A stretch of DNA of 64,000 nt, from positions 43,593,883 through 43,657,882 of the forward strand of contig CM055874.1 in NCBI GenBank assembly GCA_029582165.1. Direction: 5' to 3'. Made by a program: the position numbers and the translations under genes. Below, piece after piece: positions 1 through 12,130 of this stretch. Source of the DNA: Portulaca oleracea (Eukaryota > Streptophyta > Magnoliopsida > Caryophyllales > Portulacaceae). Each line of letters opens with the position of its first letter. The stretch's first letter is position 1. A model generated the notes under the pieces. The model was not told where the DNA came from and did not search any database. It saw only the letters and a program-made list of their open reading frames with translations.

Positions 1-1235
1 GCGCTTCACCTAGAACATAGTCTATGTGATTAAAGTCCATGAATATGAACTAGATGTTTATCCAATTGAACTCAGTGTTTAATGACCTACCTAGTCTCCT
101 CCTAGTTATAGACTTTGTGTTTGGATAAACTGTGTGTTTATTTCTCCTCTCCTTTGTACTGAATTTGCGTGATTTTCTTGCTTTACTCTCGATGAGATCC
201 TCGGAGATACACCTTCCCCAGAAATCTAGACTCTGTGTTTTACACTGGATTCTCCAATCGCACCCCTCTCGGATCCACACCATCAAGGCACCAACCCTCT
301 ATTTGCCTACGGGATAAGTGATATTCGCCCTAAGCCCCATATCTCACCTCGTTCAACCAACAAAATCTCACCCATCGGAAAACCAGAGATAGAGGTGGCG
401 CGTGTTCGTCACGAGCCGCCAAAGAGAACCGTTCGTCGTCCTCTTCCACTCACACCAAGTACCATATCCCGATCTATGAAAGCTCTGACAAATAATATAC
501 GAAATTAAAATACCGAGAGAAGGATACGCGTGGGATGCACACCCCGATGCTTCAGTGGCTCGTCGACGAGAATCTTTGCATTCTTAGATCCATCGTTCGC
601 CGATCTACGTGATGAAAGCAATAGTTTTCGAGTTTAATCAGTCAGAGTGAGAGATCGGGGGAAGGGGTTCTTGGCGGTTGTCGTCGTCATCTGGGTCATG
701 GAACTCTGGGCGGCGATCGTGGGCAGCTAGCAATGAGAAACAGTGAGAAAAAGAGGGTATATGTTGGCGTCATCTGGAACCGAGCTCTATGCTCCGGTGT
801 CCATGGCTGCCTCGCGGTGGATGGGGGGCCAGTAGAGTAGAGTAAGAAAAGGAGGGGAGGTTAGAGAAAAAGAGAAGAAATTTGGAGTCTACGTAATTTT
901 TTTTTATAGTTGGTGGGCTAGGGTTCTTCACTTTTGAGCCTCCTTGTTCCATTATATGTTAATGGTCCCTTCAATTGTTTATTTTGTATGTTAATTACTT
1001 TACTGTTCTCCTTGTTAATCAGAATGTCCGTTTTAAGTTTCTGATTGTATGTTTTCTATCATGTGACTGGTTTGATTAGTGATAATTCTAGTGTTTTCTT
1101 AGTTTTAATTTATGTAATTAATTTCGTGATGAATATGCTAGAATTAATATGATTATGCATTATGTTGTAGTATGAGATTCAGGTTAATATGATTTAGTGT
1201 CATGTTGTGTTAATCTCATTATACTATTAATGTAA
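1..1235. other. No gene recognised; probable upstream part of a Copia-like remnant
   Basis: No reading frame longer than about 80 codons resembles a protein family. The first 960 bases are more GC-rich than what follows and have no primer-binding site of the TGGTATCAGAGC type. If the gag fragment at 2887 and the LTR-like block at 6468 belong to one element, its 5' LTR lies left of the window or has been lost. This is inference from the layout only. Confidence 0.4.
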
Positions 1236-2545
1236 ATTCATTTTACATATTGCTAATTATTTGTTTTACATATCATTAGTATGAATTTGTTTTATACATT
1301 ACTTGTAAATTTGTTACACACGTAGACGACATGTGAACTGTAAATTAGTTTCGCAAGTTATTGTAAATTCGTTTTACATGACCTTAATATAGATGAGTTT
1401 TATATGTTTGTAATTATTCGTATGAGTTCTAGAATTGGTTTTATATGTTATATGAATAATGTGATATTGTTAGTATGCTGGAATTAATGTGAATATGTTA
1501 TCAGATTAATTCATAATATCACATACAAATGTGTCTTGTGAGCTTTATGTTAGATTTGTTCATATAAAGCTTGACGTCTTAGGCCTTTCAATTGTGGTAT
1601 AGTACATATATAATTCAGTATTACATAGTAGACTTATAGATGTGTCTTATAATATATCATATGGATGATTTGACGTGTTATGAATTTGTTTTTATAATTT
1701 TATATGAATATGTTTCATATAATTATGTGGCCTAAGGAGTTGTAATTCAGTGTTACAAGTTATGACATTATAAGTGCATGATATTTATATAAATTTGTTT
1801 TATATAAAAGTACATAAATGTGTTTCATGTATGACCAATGTGACTATAGATATAATTTTGTTTCATGAGGTGATGTAGTCATTCTTGTCATGTTCTTTAT
1901 GTAAATTAGTTTTGCATAAAAGGGATAACGAATATAATTACACAAACTAGCTTTGTGTAATTATTATGTAATTTTGTTTTACATATTTCTAATTGATCAA
2001 TTGGGACTTATAAAATGACAAGTGAAACTTTTTATGTGATTTTTGCATTACATAAAGGTTATTAGAGACTAAGGTTGACTATGTAAATTTGTTTTATATA
2101 AGCTCATCTTGGTCAAGGATTATATGATTTTGTTCCATATGATCTAAAATCAATTAAAGCAATGAAATTTTATTTTTATGTGCTTATTATATGATTTTTT
2201 TTCATGTAAATATTAATTGATTAAGTTTAGCATTGATTAAATAATATATAAATTCGTTTTATATACTATCTCATGTAAATTTGTTCAACAAGGGTTAATC
2301 AATTGAAAACTTTATGATATGTTGTATAGTCATATCTTACTTGTCTGAGAGTGATATAGAAATTCGTTTTACATATCCTATTGTGTAGATTCGTTTTGCA
2401 TTTATGACCGATTAAATTTTTGTAACTCCCACGTGTAAAGTAAGTTAGTTTGACTTGCAAGCAATTAGACTCTTGAATATTAGTTTTACATGACTTAACG
2501 TAAAAATTTATTTTTACGTATAAGAAATTAATTGTACTTATGTAA
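1236..2545 (+). repeat. Degenerate interspersed motif array (TAAATTYGTTTTAYATA-like)
   Basis: A short motif close to AATTYGTTTTACATA recurs every 30-80 bases through this stretch, for example near 1242, 1262, 1290, 1365, 1434, 1971, 2084, 2252, 2349 and 2386. By eye there are more than twenty variants. Spacing is irregular, so this is not a simple tandem satellite. It lies between the GC-richer first kilobase and the gag remnant, where the untranslated leader of the element would be. The function is unknown. Confidence 0.65.
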
Positions 2546-2886
2546 ATAAGTTTTATGTAAGCCCAATATAATCTATTTCATGTACTGGATTAATGTTAAG
2601 TTGTATGTGTATCCGCAACATGCATAACAACTTCTGAATAAGTTTCAAATATTGATCTATCTTCGTGATAATCAATAACATATCATTAATTTGTTTGACA
2701 ATATGATCCATATAGATGTCTTTCTTTTATGGAAATAGTTTGATAATTAAATTTAAAGGTTTCTAGTTTATGTAGCTTGCGATGATTATGAGCCCAGCGA
2801 AATTTTCGACCGAGCGATATGAATGATGAAATTTTTAATTATTTAATTATTAAAAATGTGCCTAAATTCTTATGTTCTTTGTAGAC

Positions 2887-3487
2887 ATGGAACTTGCATT
2901 GGCTAATGAGCTAACCACCATTGAGAAATTAGACGACACCAAATTTATCATATGGTACAGAAAGATAAGGTCTTTTCTGGTGAAAACTGATGCATTAGAT
3001 CACTTAACATGTGTCATGGATTTCCCATTAAGGATGAACCAACTACTATGAAAACAAGGTAGCATATGAGAAGTGTTTTGTGAAAGATGCTTCTGTACTC
3101 TCTATGATGCGTAGCTATGTGCGCCTTGATCATCAGAGAGAGTTTGAGGTCGCCTTCGCTAAGAAGGATGTGTGGGGTATGCTAAGATACAAATATAGCA
3201 GACAACTTCGAACTTTGTGTATGAAGTGACTTATATGCTATATGGACTCTAGTCGAAGTGTATATGAACAGTTACCAATCATGAGTGACGTGATTGAAGA
3301 CCCCAAAGCTACTAGAAGGCAAATCTATGATGAGCAACAAGTCTCAAATGTGTTGAGAGCTCTCCCAAAAGACAGTGGTCATTTGATGAAATTTAAACTT
3401 AGGTTACTTCATCATCAGGATGTATGGACCTTTGCTAAGATTTGCAAACGTTTCAAAATAGTTGGGTCCCTCCAAAAGGAAATTTGA
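2887..3487 (+). pseudogene. Copia-like gag remnant
   Basis: Starting at the ATG at 2887 the frame opens with a sequence typical of plant Copia gag N-termini: an LDDTKFIIWYRKIRSFL stretch, equivalent to the 'W...M...L' start of UBN2-type gag domains. It stops at a TGA after about 54 codons. Further gag-like sequence continues in other frames: a piece around 3060-3230 and an open piece at 3242-3487 that includes the 'VLRALPKDSGHL' type of segment, comparable to the 'LL.SLP..Y' motif of UBN2. Frameshifts and stops break it, so it is not functional. No zinc knuckle, protease, integrase or reverse transcriptase follows. That suggests a non-autonomous element or one that has lost its pol. Confidence 0.65.
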
Positions 3488-6467
3488 TACATCGTAAGCA
3501 TATGGTGAACCACAACTGACTTTGGTCGTGTTGTGAACTCTATAGCTTAAGTGGCTTATCTGGAACACCGTTAAAATCTCTTATTGTACATAGGGTACAA
3601 TGCACTAATTTAAAGTTTGTCTTTGAATTCTTTAATGGACCCTTTTTAGAATGACATTTTGTTTGTCTTATCTTGTGAAATTGGTTCATTCATCTCCAAA
3701 TTAATACGTTATTAGATGTTAGTTTCATTTGTTGATTCTATTCATGTATGATCAAAGTTTTATTTCCTTAAACTAACTCGTAAAAGTTGTGTTGCTATGT
3801 GTAACCAATTAGGCAATTTAGAAGTTCTTTTGTTGGCTTTAAGGACTCATGATTCTTGAGAAGTTACGTTTCACTTTAATTAGTCTAAGTGTTATTGTGG
3901 CCTTCCACGTACGTCAATAGTTACCGCCAAGAGATACGGGTACGTGTATTCGTAATCAATAGTTGGAAAGTACACATTGACGTGTTCATTTACTTTGTGG
4001 TAAAGTACTTTCTTAGTAAAGGGTTTGACTCCTTTATATTGGATAGTTGTTTATGAACCTTATGATTTGTTCAAAGAGTTCAAGTATACATTGGTTATTT
4101 ACGATTCTTCACATCCCACAATATATTAGTATTGCGGAATGTCGGAAACGTATATGTCAATTAATCTAAGATGATTTGAGTAGTTTTCTTACTTAATTAG
4201 TTAAATATGGAGTTATTTAGCATATGGCAATGTAAACCATTAGAATATATACCTAATTTCGAATTTTGCATATGAGTTATGATTGAAATTCGTAACGACC
4301 ATGATCATTATGTTCATAACGTTAACTTACTATGTGTAAACATAACTGATGAACATAGTCTTGATCAAAACTGATAACATGAAGGAAACCCTCAATATCA
4401 CCTAAGACTTTATGGATGAGTTCCTCAATAGTTGAAGCTGAAAGAATTCATGGTTGTATAAGGTACACCATCTATCTCTCGGTGAGTGGGAGGATTTGTT
4501 CACTTCCTAAGACACCGAGGATAGAGATGGTATGTTTCTACTACTTTACACAGACAGTGGGAGGAATTCCACATGTTGAAGACAGTGGAGGTATTCTCAC
4601 ATGTTCAAGACAGTGGGAGGTATTCCATAGTCTCTAGTAGTGAAAACTTATCTAATTAAATAAACTTGACTTAGGGAATGAGGACTCTCTCAATCTCTAC
4701 ATCCAAATTATAAAGGTTGTCTTTATAATAAGGAACTCACAATTCTAAGTGATAGTGCGAAAAGTTCTTCTTGGATTCTCCACATAATGAAAAATTGCCT
4801 CAATCTATGCTCATCAAACTCTTATGTATAGTTTGAGCTCCGTGGAAGAATATGTTCTTTACACGTTATTAGCTAGAAGTATGATCACCAGTTGATGTCC
4901 TTGACTTGGAATTAGGACATTGGTGAAGCTAGGTATGTCCTAGATATGGAAGTATTTGAAAATAGTCCTGGGATATTCCTAAACTATGCCAAAGGGCAAA
5001 ATTGAGGAATATCGGAATTTTCAAATATAAAGCTTTAAACTTATTGAGTAGGTAAGAGTTATACATGATATTTAGAAGATGGAAATTGAGTAATGTCCCA
5101 ATGTAAATGTTATGAAGTTTTGTGCTTTAACATTAGTTCGGGTTAGATCAGTAAATAACTTGGGGATTTTCCATCTCAAAAGCATCAAGAATCGTATTAT
5201 GTTATCTTTGTGATGAAGTAATATTCACATTCTTGATGCACAAAGATAATTTTTTTTGGGTTTGAGTGGTGGTTACTTTGATATGTCTAAGTCTTGCTCA
5301 AGGAAGTGTTTTTCAAAACCTATGTGGGAGAAAATATGTCATGTATGCGTAATCAGTAAGTGCTATTGATTAATGAAACACATGTTGAAATATACTAGAA
5401 CTTGTGTTTGAGATCTGTTCTCAACTCATAAGGTAAGTCCTTTAAAGACAGTTCAAGTTGTTTGTATACATGTATCGCATATTAAATGGACATGTTTTAA
5501 ATGAAATGCATTATTCTGGAATCAAGAATAATGTTTTTTTTTCCTTAAAGTGTTAATAACATTGTATGGTTGTCTAAATTAGGCACATTAAATGTCACTA
5601 GGCTTCTGATTATCTAATAACATAGATAATCATCCCTAATGCTTGAGTAGTAGATAGGATGAGGCTGAATCATTTTGGTACTAGGTGTACAATATTGATT
5701 ATATTTATACTTAGAAAATATGAAAAATAGCCGCCTTGGTAAGTCCAAGATGAGATTTTAGTAATCGAATATAATGCAACCTTATATTGAAGCCTTAAAC
5801 CGGATTTTAAGAGTAATTAGGTCACGTTGTGCACGTTGATCTAGCTAAATGAGTTAGTTTTTTGAGGTAAAGCTAGACTCATGATTCGCATGGCATAAAG
5901 GAAAGTGACAAACTCACCTTAGTGGGAGTTATGCCATGACACACATTTTATATTGTGTGTGCTAAAAGTTGATCAGGTGGAGTGACAAGTGATTCCCTTC
6001 ACTGTCACTATGTGATTCCCGTAGACTTAGTTGTCTACCTATACAATTTCCTTAGACTTAGTGCTATGGCATGAAATCTGAGTTGGATGATGCTACTTTA
6101 GTGTGCACTCCAAGGGCTATAGATGTATCCAGTCCAGCGGAACACACTAGGAAAGCAATCCTACTGAGATATAATGCCTTGAGTAGCTGAGGAAAATCAT
6201 TCCATATTCACCATATCAGCCCGAGCGATTATATTGAGAGTATAATCATTTGATATATCAAGCATAGAGGGATTTTGTATGCCATTGGTGATGTCTTGGA
6301 TGGTTTAGGGCATTGTTAGTTTCTTTGGAAGTGTTATGTTGGTCAGATAGTGATTTGATATAACACTACCTATTATTGTTGATCGCACACCCCATTCCTC
6401 ATATGAGACGAGAGAAGAACTATGAGATTAGAATTTTTCTGTTCGGCTTATGTGGCCAACTGGGAGC
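3488..6467 (+). other. Non-coding interior of the Copia-like remnant
   Basis: About 3 kb without any recognisable pol motif (no YVDD, no integrase HHCC, no RNase H signature) in any frame. A short repeated phrase CAGTGGGAGG occurs near 4554-4622. The stretch ends just before a purine-rich ACTGGGAGC (6459-6467) that could serve as a polypurine tract for the LTR-like block that follows. Confidence 0.45.
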
Positions 6468-6960
6468 TGTTGGTAAATTAACGGCCACTTAGTTAATTAT
6501 TAGTTAATTAATTAAATAGGCTCAATTTATCTAGAATATAGTTTCTAGATAATAAGGAATCATAAACAGACTAGGAATAAGACTTCCTATCTGATTAGGA
6601 TTCCTACTAGGTGTTTGGATATGTCCCTAAGATTAACCTATAAATATATACCTATGTGGTACATATCACGATGTGTAAAAACTAGTCTAATCTATTCTGT
6701 CTCGGGTAAACCACCATCAGAGGTTAGGCTTTTGGGGTGTGGACAATCTGGTGACTCCGTAACTGGTAGCCACCATTCCAAGGCGTTGTCCTAAAGGACT
6801 CAAAAAAGGAGATTGCAGTATTCGTGGGACAAGATTCAGCAATACGATCCTAATCGCTTCCGCACTAAGGCATTTCGATTCTACTCTACAATTGTAGTAT
6901 TGTTGACTTAATGTATGCGTTGAGCTAAATTAATGCACAAAAGTACCAATCTTTTCTTTG
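6468..6960 (+). mobile_element. Probable 3' LTR of the Copia-like remnant
   Basis: It begins with TGTTGG immediately after the purine-rich ACTGGGAGC. It carries a TATA-like TATAAATATATA near 6639 and a downstream region resembling plant Copia R/U5 sequence. I cannot place the 3' boundary because no second copy is in the window and no target duplication can be checked. Confidence is therefore moderate. Confidence 0.45.
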
Positions 6961-7239
6961 GATAGCAAGTGGATAAAGCAATGGTTCACTCAAAAAGATT
7001 TTTTTATGATCAGGGGTTTAAGTCACAAATTTGATCATCTTTTGACGTATCCGTTGCCTCTTCTGGTTTCTTCACCTGGTAATGTTTGCAAGTTCGATGG
7101 GGTTGGAAGACTTTGTGGTAAAGTTATTGGTTGGAAGTGTTGATGTTTCCTGAGTACATAAAACTTAGCAATAAGCCCCGGCTTTCTGCTTATTTAAGAT
7201 TACACTTACTGCTAAGGTGTTACGGGTGAAGTTTATTTA

Positions 7240-7560
7240 GGGGATTGACAAGTTGATTATATAAGTTACTCCTTGAGTCCTTGGTGAGTACTTGACAAAA
7301 AATGCTACTCAACTTTTTAAAATAGTAAAAAATGCCATTGATTTTTATAAACTATTATTATTGTCACTCAACTTTTTACAATAGTAAAAAATGTCACTGA
7401 AAGCTGTTATAACAAGTTGTAAATCAGCTAAAAGATTGTTTGGATAAAAATATCACTCAACATTTCAAAAAAATAAAAAATAACACCCAACTTTCCCAAA
7501 ATATTAAAGGCTTGTTAACATGTGTGGTATAGAACACTGAATAGGGACACTCATATAGTT
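7240..7560. repeat. ACTCAAC-motif repeat, MITE-like
   Basis: The phrases ACTCAACTTTTTA(A/C)AATAGTAAAAAATG and related forms recur at about 7310, 7370 and 7450 within 200 bases. A similar phrase (AAAGTTGAGTGATA, reverse complement) appears at 55350. This looks like a dispersed non-coding repeat. The ends were not resolved. Confidence 0.4.
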
Positions 7561-7803
7561 TTTATTAACATGCATAAATTTTGATAAGCAAACACAACAA
7601 CCGTACCATTACACATTTATATATATGTAATGGTTTTATTTACTATACATCAGACCATCAACAAAGCGTGACACACATGACCTTGTTGAAGTGATTAATT
7701 ATTTGGTGCTAGGAAGCTCTATGTGTACTGCCATGGTACGTACTGAGCCAACTTATTAAGCACTCACTGTCAATCACTCAATGGAAGCAAAAAACCAGAT
7801 TAA

Positions 7804-8304
7804 CTAGTAAGGTTTTTCACCCACAATATTACCACGTGGGTCATAGTTGCAAGTGATAAAGGTCCCTCCTGTGTTACACACAACCCTAGCACAACCAAGT
7901 CGGATAGAGTTACTCCAAACCACCTGTGTGTAATGTCCACACATCTGGCCATCAGCACAAGAATTCAAATCATAATTATAATTACTTGCCTCATCAACCC
8001 ACATTTTAACCGCCCCTGCTGCATCAAGTGAATCATCACTACCCGTGGCCAGGTTTTCCCCATATGGGCCGCCAACTGAGTGTACTCCGGCACAGTCATC
8101 GATCCTTTGGTTGGCATACTGTTCGGCATAGGCTGCCACCTCATCGCTCCACTCCATGGCTCCAACACCCACCGTTGCCCTGGCCACATTGTGGGCATCA
8201 AGGTAGTCTTGTGGGGAGTTTTGGGCATGGCTTGCTTCAAGTAGGGCTAGGGTTATCATGATCACCATGCATGCAAATGTGGTCAGACTTTTGGTGAATG
8301 TCAT
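7804..8304 (-). CDS. PR-1a: pathogenesis-related protein 1 (acidic, CAP family)
   Basis: A complete intronless gene for a 166-residue secreted CAP (SCP/TAPS) protein. Residues 1-27 form a signal peptide with a predicted cut after SHA, leaving the usual QNSPQDY mature start. The CAP domain spans about 30-166. It has six cysteines (71, 116, 122, 138, 143, 152) expected to form three disulphides, the GHYTQVVW motif (123-130), the GENLA segment (82-86) and CNYDPRGN near the end. Histidines 75 and 124 and glutamates 83 and 105 are the likely cavity residues. Known PR-1 proteins are apoplastic, induced by salicylate or pathogens, and bind sterols. The tail [11 protein letters not shown] fits the CAPE peptide pattern. 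It differs from the usual proline-proline-glycine by having arginine. The start is fixed by the signal peptide. A foldback transposon lies 299 bases upstream. Confidence 0.95.
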   Translation of the reverse strand: MTFTKSLTTFACMVIMITLALLEASHAQNSPQDYLDAHNVARATVGVGAMEWSDEVAAYAEQYANQRIDDCAGVHSVGGPYGENLATGSDDSLDAAGAVKMWVDEASNYNYDLNSCADGQMCGHYTQVVWSNSIRLGCARVVCNTGGTFITCNYDPRGNIVGEKPY

Positions 8305-8373
8305 TTTTCTTTTCTTGACAAATTGGAAATCAGTACTGGTGATTTGGTGAAGAACTTGGAGAGGATGGGTGTA

Positions 8374-8381
8374 TTTATATA
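8374..8381 (-). promoter_or_regulatory. TATA box of PR-1a
   Basis: TATATAAA on the minus strand, about 70 bases upstream of the PR-1a start codon. This fits a plant core promoter. Placement is inferred from motif and distance. Confidence 0.6.
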
Positions 8382-8602
8382 GGGGAAATGGAGAAAAATA
8401 ATCCTTACTCTGGGGTATTGGAGAAAAATAATTTGAATTTACAACTTTGTATGGATGAGCTAAGCTTTTAACCCCCTATTATTTTTAGCATCCACCACCT
8501 AGTTAAACTTATTTGAAAAGAGAAATGGTGGTGGCGATATTACACCCGAAGCACACTTTTAGCTTTTTTTGAGCTAAAAAAAGTTCCAAGTATAATATAA
8601 GG

Positions 8603-9161
8603 GGTTTTTTGGCATTTTGGACCCTGAAGTATAGGGGTATTTATTTTCTGGCCCCACGGTTTTCATTGTTTATTTTTTGGACTCTAAAGTTTATGAGTTG
8701 AATAAAAAAGGACCTTAAAGTTTGTAGGTTGAAAAAAAGGTCTGTGTACTGTTTTTCTTTTTCTTCTCATATTTGAATTTATCTCCCGATTAGCACCAAA
8801 CTTCAGGAGTAAGGTCAAAACTGATATTGAAGTTATAATACACCTCTCTTATTCATGTCGGAACTAATTAGACCCTAAAATATCCAGGGTGTAAGTAGTT
8901 CCGACATGAATAATTAAGAGAGGTGTATTACAATTTTAATATTAATTTTAACCATAGTCCTGAAGTTTCGCGCTAATCGGGAGATAAATTCAAACATAGG
9001 AAGAAAAAAAAAATAGTACACGGGTTTTTTTTCAACCTACAAAATTTAAGGTCCTTTTTTATTCAACCCATAAACTTTAGGGTCCAAAAAATAAACAATG
9101 AAAATCGTGGGACCAGAAAATAAATACCCCTATACTTTAGGGTCCAAAATACAAATAACCC
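8603..9161. mobile_element. Mutator-type foldback MITE, copy 1
   Basis: This 559-base element is almost one long palindrome centred near 8885. The left arm starts GGGTTTTTTGGCATTTTGG and the right arm ends with its inverted counterpart. The centre holds the inverted pair CATGTCGGAACTA / TAGTTCCGACATG. It is flanked by a perfect 9-base duplication TAATATAAG (8594-8602 and 9162-9170), the length produced by Mutator transposases. It has no coding capacity. It lies directly upstream of PR-1a and could affect its promoter or produce hairpin RNA, which is inference. Copies are at 50188-51786 and, as a half element, at 9925-10167. Confidence 0.9.
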
Positions 9162-9412
9162 TAATATAAGTATCGCCATGTCACTTTTTGGACGAGTTTA
9201 ACTAAATAGTGGATGCTAAGAATAATAGTGGTTAAAGTTCAACTAATCCATAATAAAATTATAAGTTCGAGTTATCTTTTTCCAATACCTCAAAATATAG
9301 ATTATTTTTTTTCAATTTTCCATTTATATATAAGCAATTAAGAAGTGACGTAAATAAAACTGGTTGTAAATAACAGCACCTTGTTTTAGAAGAATTAATA
9401 TTCAGAATTATT

Positions 9413-9650
9413 ATTTAGACTTACGCTTCTTGGTCATCGCAAATTGTCATTTCACTACAACTCAAACTTGTGCTGCATATGACTCGTTCTAGTAATTGTG
9501 TACAAATTACAAGTTACAACACTTGATTAATATTTACAAAGTCATATTTTAGGCGAAGACTTCTTGGCCATGGCAAATGGTTATTTTAATAGACCCAAAA
9601 CTTGTGCTGCATATATAGGCATGACTCATTCTGGATGAGTACAAATTATT
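9413..9650. repeat. Imperfect direct repeat of about 120 bases
   Basis: Two similar blocks (about 9413-9530 and 9545-9650) share phrases such as CTTCTTGG(T/C)CAT and AACTTGTGCTGCATAT followed by GACTC(G/A)TTCT. This indicates an old local duplication. No gene is present. Confidence 0.5.
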
Positions 9651-9857
9651 AACTGATTAAGGGGCTGTTAGAGCAAGTATTTAGTCAAATTCATGATGAC
9701 CATCATAGTTTCATGGTCAGTATAATAATGATACAACCAACAAAAACTTAATTATATTTCACTAGTAAAAGAATAGTTTGCATTCAGTTTTAGGCTTAGT
9801 CAGAATTTAACTCGAGGAATAAATTGCAAGAAAGCAGAGCTTATAGAAATAGATCAT

Positions 9858-9927
9858 GCATGCATAGAAATTCAAACAAGGTGTATTAGTTTGCATGCAT
9901 AGAAATTCAAACAAGGTGTATTAGTTC
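9858..9927. repeat. Perfect 35-base tandem duplication
   Basis: GCATGCATAGAAATTCAAAC and the 15 bases after it occur twice in immediate succession (9858-9892 and 9893-9927). The second copy abuts the half foldback element that follows. Confidence 0.8.
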
Positions 9928-10167
9928 CGACATAAATAAGCATGGTGTATTATAGCTTTAATGTTAGTTTTAATCTTAGTCTTGAAGTTTGACACTAATT
10001 GGAAGATAAATTCAAATATGGGAAGAAAAAGAAAAACAGTCAACATACAAACTTTAAGGTCCTATTTTGTTCAACCCATAAAATTTATGATCCAAAAAAT
10101 AAATAATAAAACCAAGGGTTTAAAAAATAAATTACCCTAAATTTCAGTGTCAAAATGCCAAAAACCC
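9925..10167. mobile_element. Half copy of the Mutator-type foldback MITE
   Basis: The sequence matches only the right half of the 8603-9161 element, from the central TTCCGACATAAATAA to the terminal CAAAATGCCAAAAACCC. The left arm is missing, so it is a truncated copy starting near the palindrome centre. Confidence 0.8.
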
Positions 10168-11025
10168 GATTATAAACACATGGTTTAATTTATTAACTGT
10201 ATATATGGTGTGTATAAAAGTCATTGGACTTTCATGATCTGATGGTTTTGAGTTTGTAAATCAAATTTGTGTTGCCATCACTTGCCTTATTCTTTCCATT
10301 TTTGTGACTTTGTCAAATGGCTCTCTTGGCCATTACTATTCAACTTAACTCGTGAAAAGTTGCTGGACAAGTTAAATGTCAATATGTGACACAAATTTGT
10401 TTAATTTCATTGGATCAAATAAAATATAAGGTTCTATCCCCAAAATTATTCAAAATTTAATAAACAATTAAAGATGCAATAAGACTACAATATTACCATA
10501 AAACTATGAGTGTTGATTTTTGAGAGAGAGTTTTAAATTATCGGCAACTGTTTTGCCATAGCATTAGAGAGTTAGACAAGGCACATAGAAATTAAAGTGT
10601 CTTATAGAAATATTTATGTCATCAAATACTTGAATGGTCGAATAGTGCTAGCATTTGTCTTGGCTAAGACTTTAAATAAATTGTCCCAATTGAATACTTG
10701 GTTTAGTCCAACTCAAAAAAATTTCGAGCAATTATGGTCGATTTGACCAAAAATTGAGACTTGCTATTTTCCATTTTTTTATTGGTCGATCCCGATATTA
10801 ACATCAAGTTTATGTTTGTTCAAATTGTCTGAACCTGAAAATAGCCGAAAAATGGGTATCATCAAATTTTCATCCGATTTTCAATTCGCCAAGACCCAAA
10901 ATGAACAACACCATAATTTTTGGCAACCTTGTATTGGCTAATCCCCTTTATCTCTAAAAATATAATCTTATACTTCTTTTTCGAAAATTTGTTACTGGAC
11001 AATGATTGTTATAGTATTTTATTAA
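10168..11025. other. Intergenic, nothing recognised
   Basis: AT-rich sequence without a supported gene, RNA or repeat. Confidence 0.5.
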
Positions 11026-11753
11026 GTGTGTGTTTGGCCAAACTCTTTAGTAGCTTTTTAGTAGAAAAGTAGAAATTATGCCAAACAAAGATATTCTCTA
11101 AAATAATTTCCAACTTTATAGAAGCTAAAATTAGCTCCCAAGTTCCCTAGAAGTTGAAGCTACATTTTTGTGGCTTCTAACTTTTAGTTTCTTAGGAGCT
11201 ACTAGGAATTAAGGGAACAAAAAAAATTTCCACAAATATCTTTTGAACTTTCCTATCAATAAAATTATATTTCCATGTTTTATTTTTAAGATATTATTAA
11301 TTTTCTTGAAGAAACTCTATTTTCTTGTAATAACTGATTTTAAAATTTCATGTTTATCCATATAAAATAGGTAATTTTTATAATAAGATTGTATTACCCA
11401 TATATAGTTAAATTTAATTATTTTACATCAGTTAAATAAAATTTTAGGAGGAGAACCACTGTAAGTATTTTTTTAAAAAATAGAAAGTAAAATCATATAA
11501 TGAGGAAAATTAAATGTATATTATAAATTGTGAAAATTGAATTAAAAAAATAATTTAATACTCATTCTATGGGGTCTCAAAGTAGCAAAAATAAGTATCG
11601 ATAATAATCAAGCACTAATTAATAGTTTCTATTTTTAAGAAGTACTTCTATAATATGCATTACCAAACACCTAAAACTTTTGGAAGAAACAGTTTCTACA
11701 AAACTATTTCTAAAAATTCAATTTGAAGAAGTAGGAGCTTGGCCAAACACACC
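11026..11753. mobile_element. Non-autonomous hAT-like MITE
   Basis: The left end GTGTGTGTTTGGCCAAACTC and the right end GAGCTTGGCCAAACACACCC are inverted repeats of each other. The interior is AT-rich and non-coding. I could not find a convincing 8-base target duplication, so the element is old or the ends are off by a few bases. The family assignment rests on the TIR type only. Confidence 0.6.
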
Positions 11754-11960
11754 CAGACTATGAAAAGCCAGAAACAACATATAATGAGGAAAAAAATTAC
11801 AGTAATAAAAGACTAAATACGTAGCTAAGTTGGTAACTGCCGCCATCTTTGAAGATTCTCACCATGGTCTAATTCATGGTTTTAGAAAAAAAAAAACAAA
11901 AATTGCTAGTTGAAATTGCATGGTGCTACATGTCATATATACTTTCATGGACAATTTGGT

Positions 11961-12130
11961 CACTGGTAGAAAAAAATCTGCTGGCATGAGGAATAAGCGA
12001 GTAGGGCGAGTGTAAACTCACGCCAATAATTAGTTAGCATGAGCAAAAAAACTAACGCCAAAAGCTATTACGCAATTAGAAAAATCCATGAGATATTGGC
12101 GTGAACTCAAGTCACATGATTGAATAATTA
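11961..12130. mobile_element. CACTA terminal repeat and subterminal motifs
   Basis: CACTGGTAGAAAAAAATCTG at 11961 is typical of a CACTA (En/Spm) transposon end. It is followed by subterminal copies of a CTCACGCCAAT motif in both orientations (near 12017 and 12102). The motif recurs near 12891 and 14103. The matching far end is not visible; it would be expected beyond the transposase exons that end near 28450, and is probably deleted. The motif clustering and the CACTA transposase exons downstream support the assignment. Confidence 0.6.

Noticed and set aside
6958..7143. 61-codon frame after the Copia-like LTR
   Set aside because: No recognisable motif, and the length is within chance expectation.
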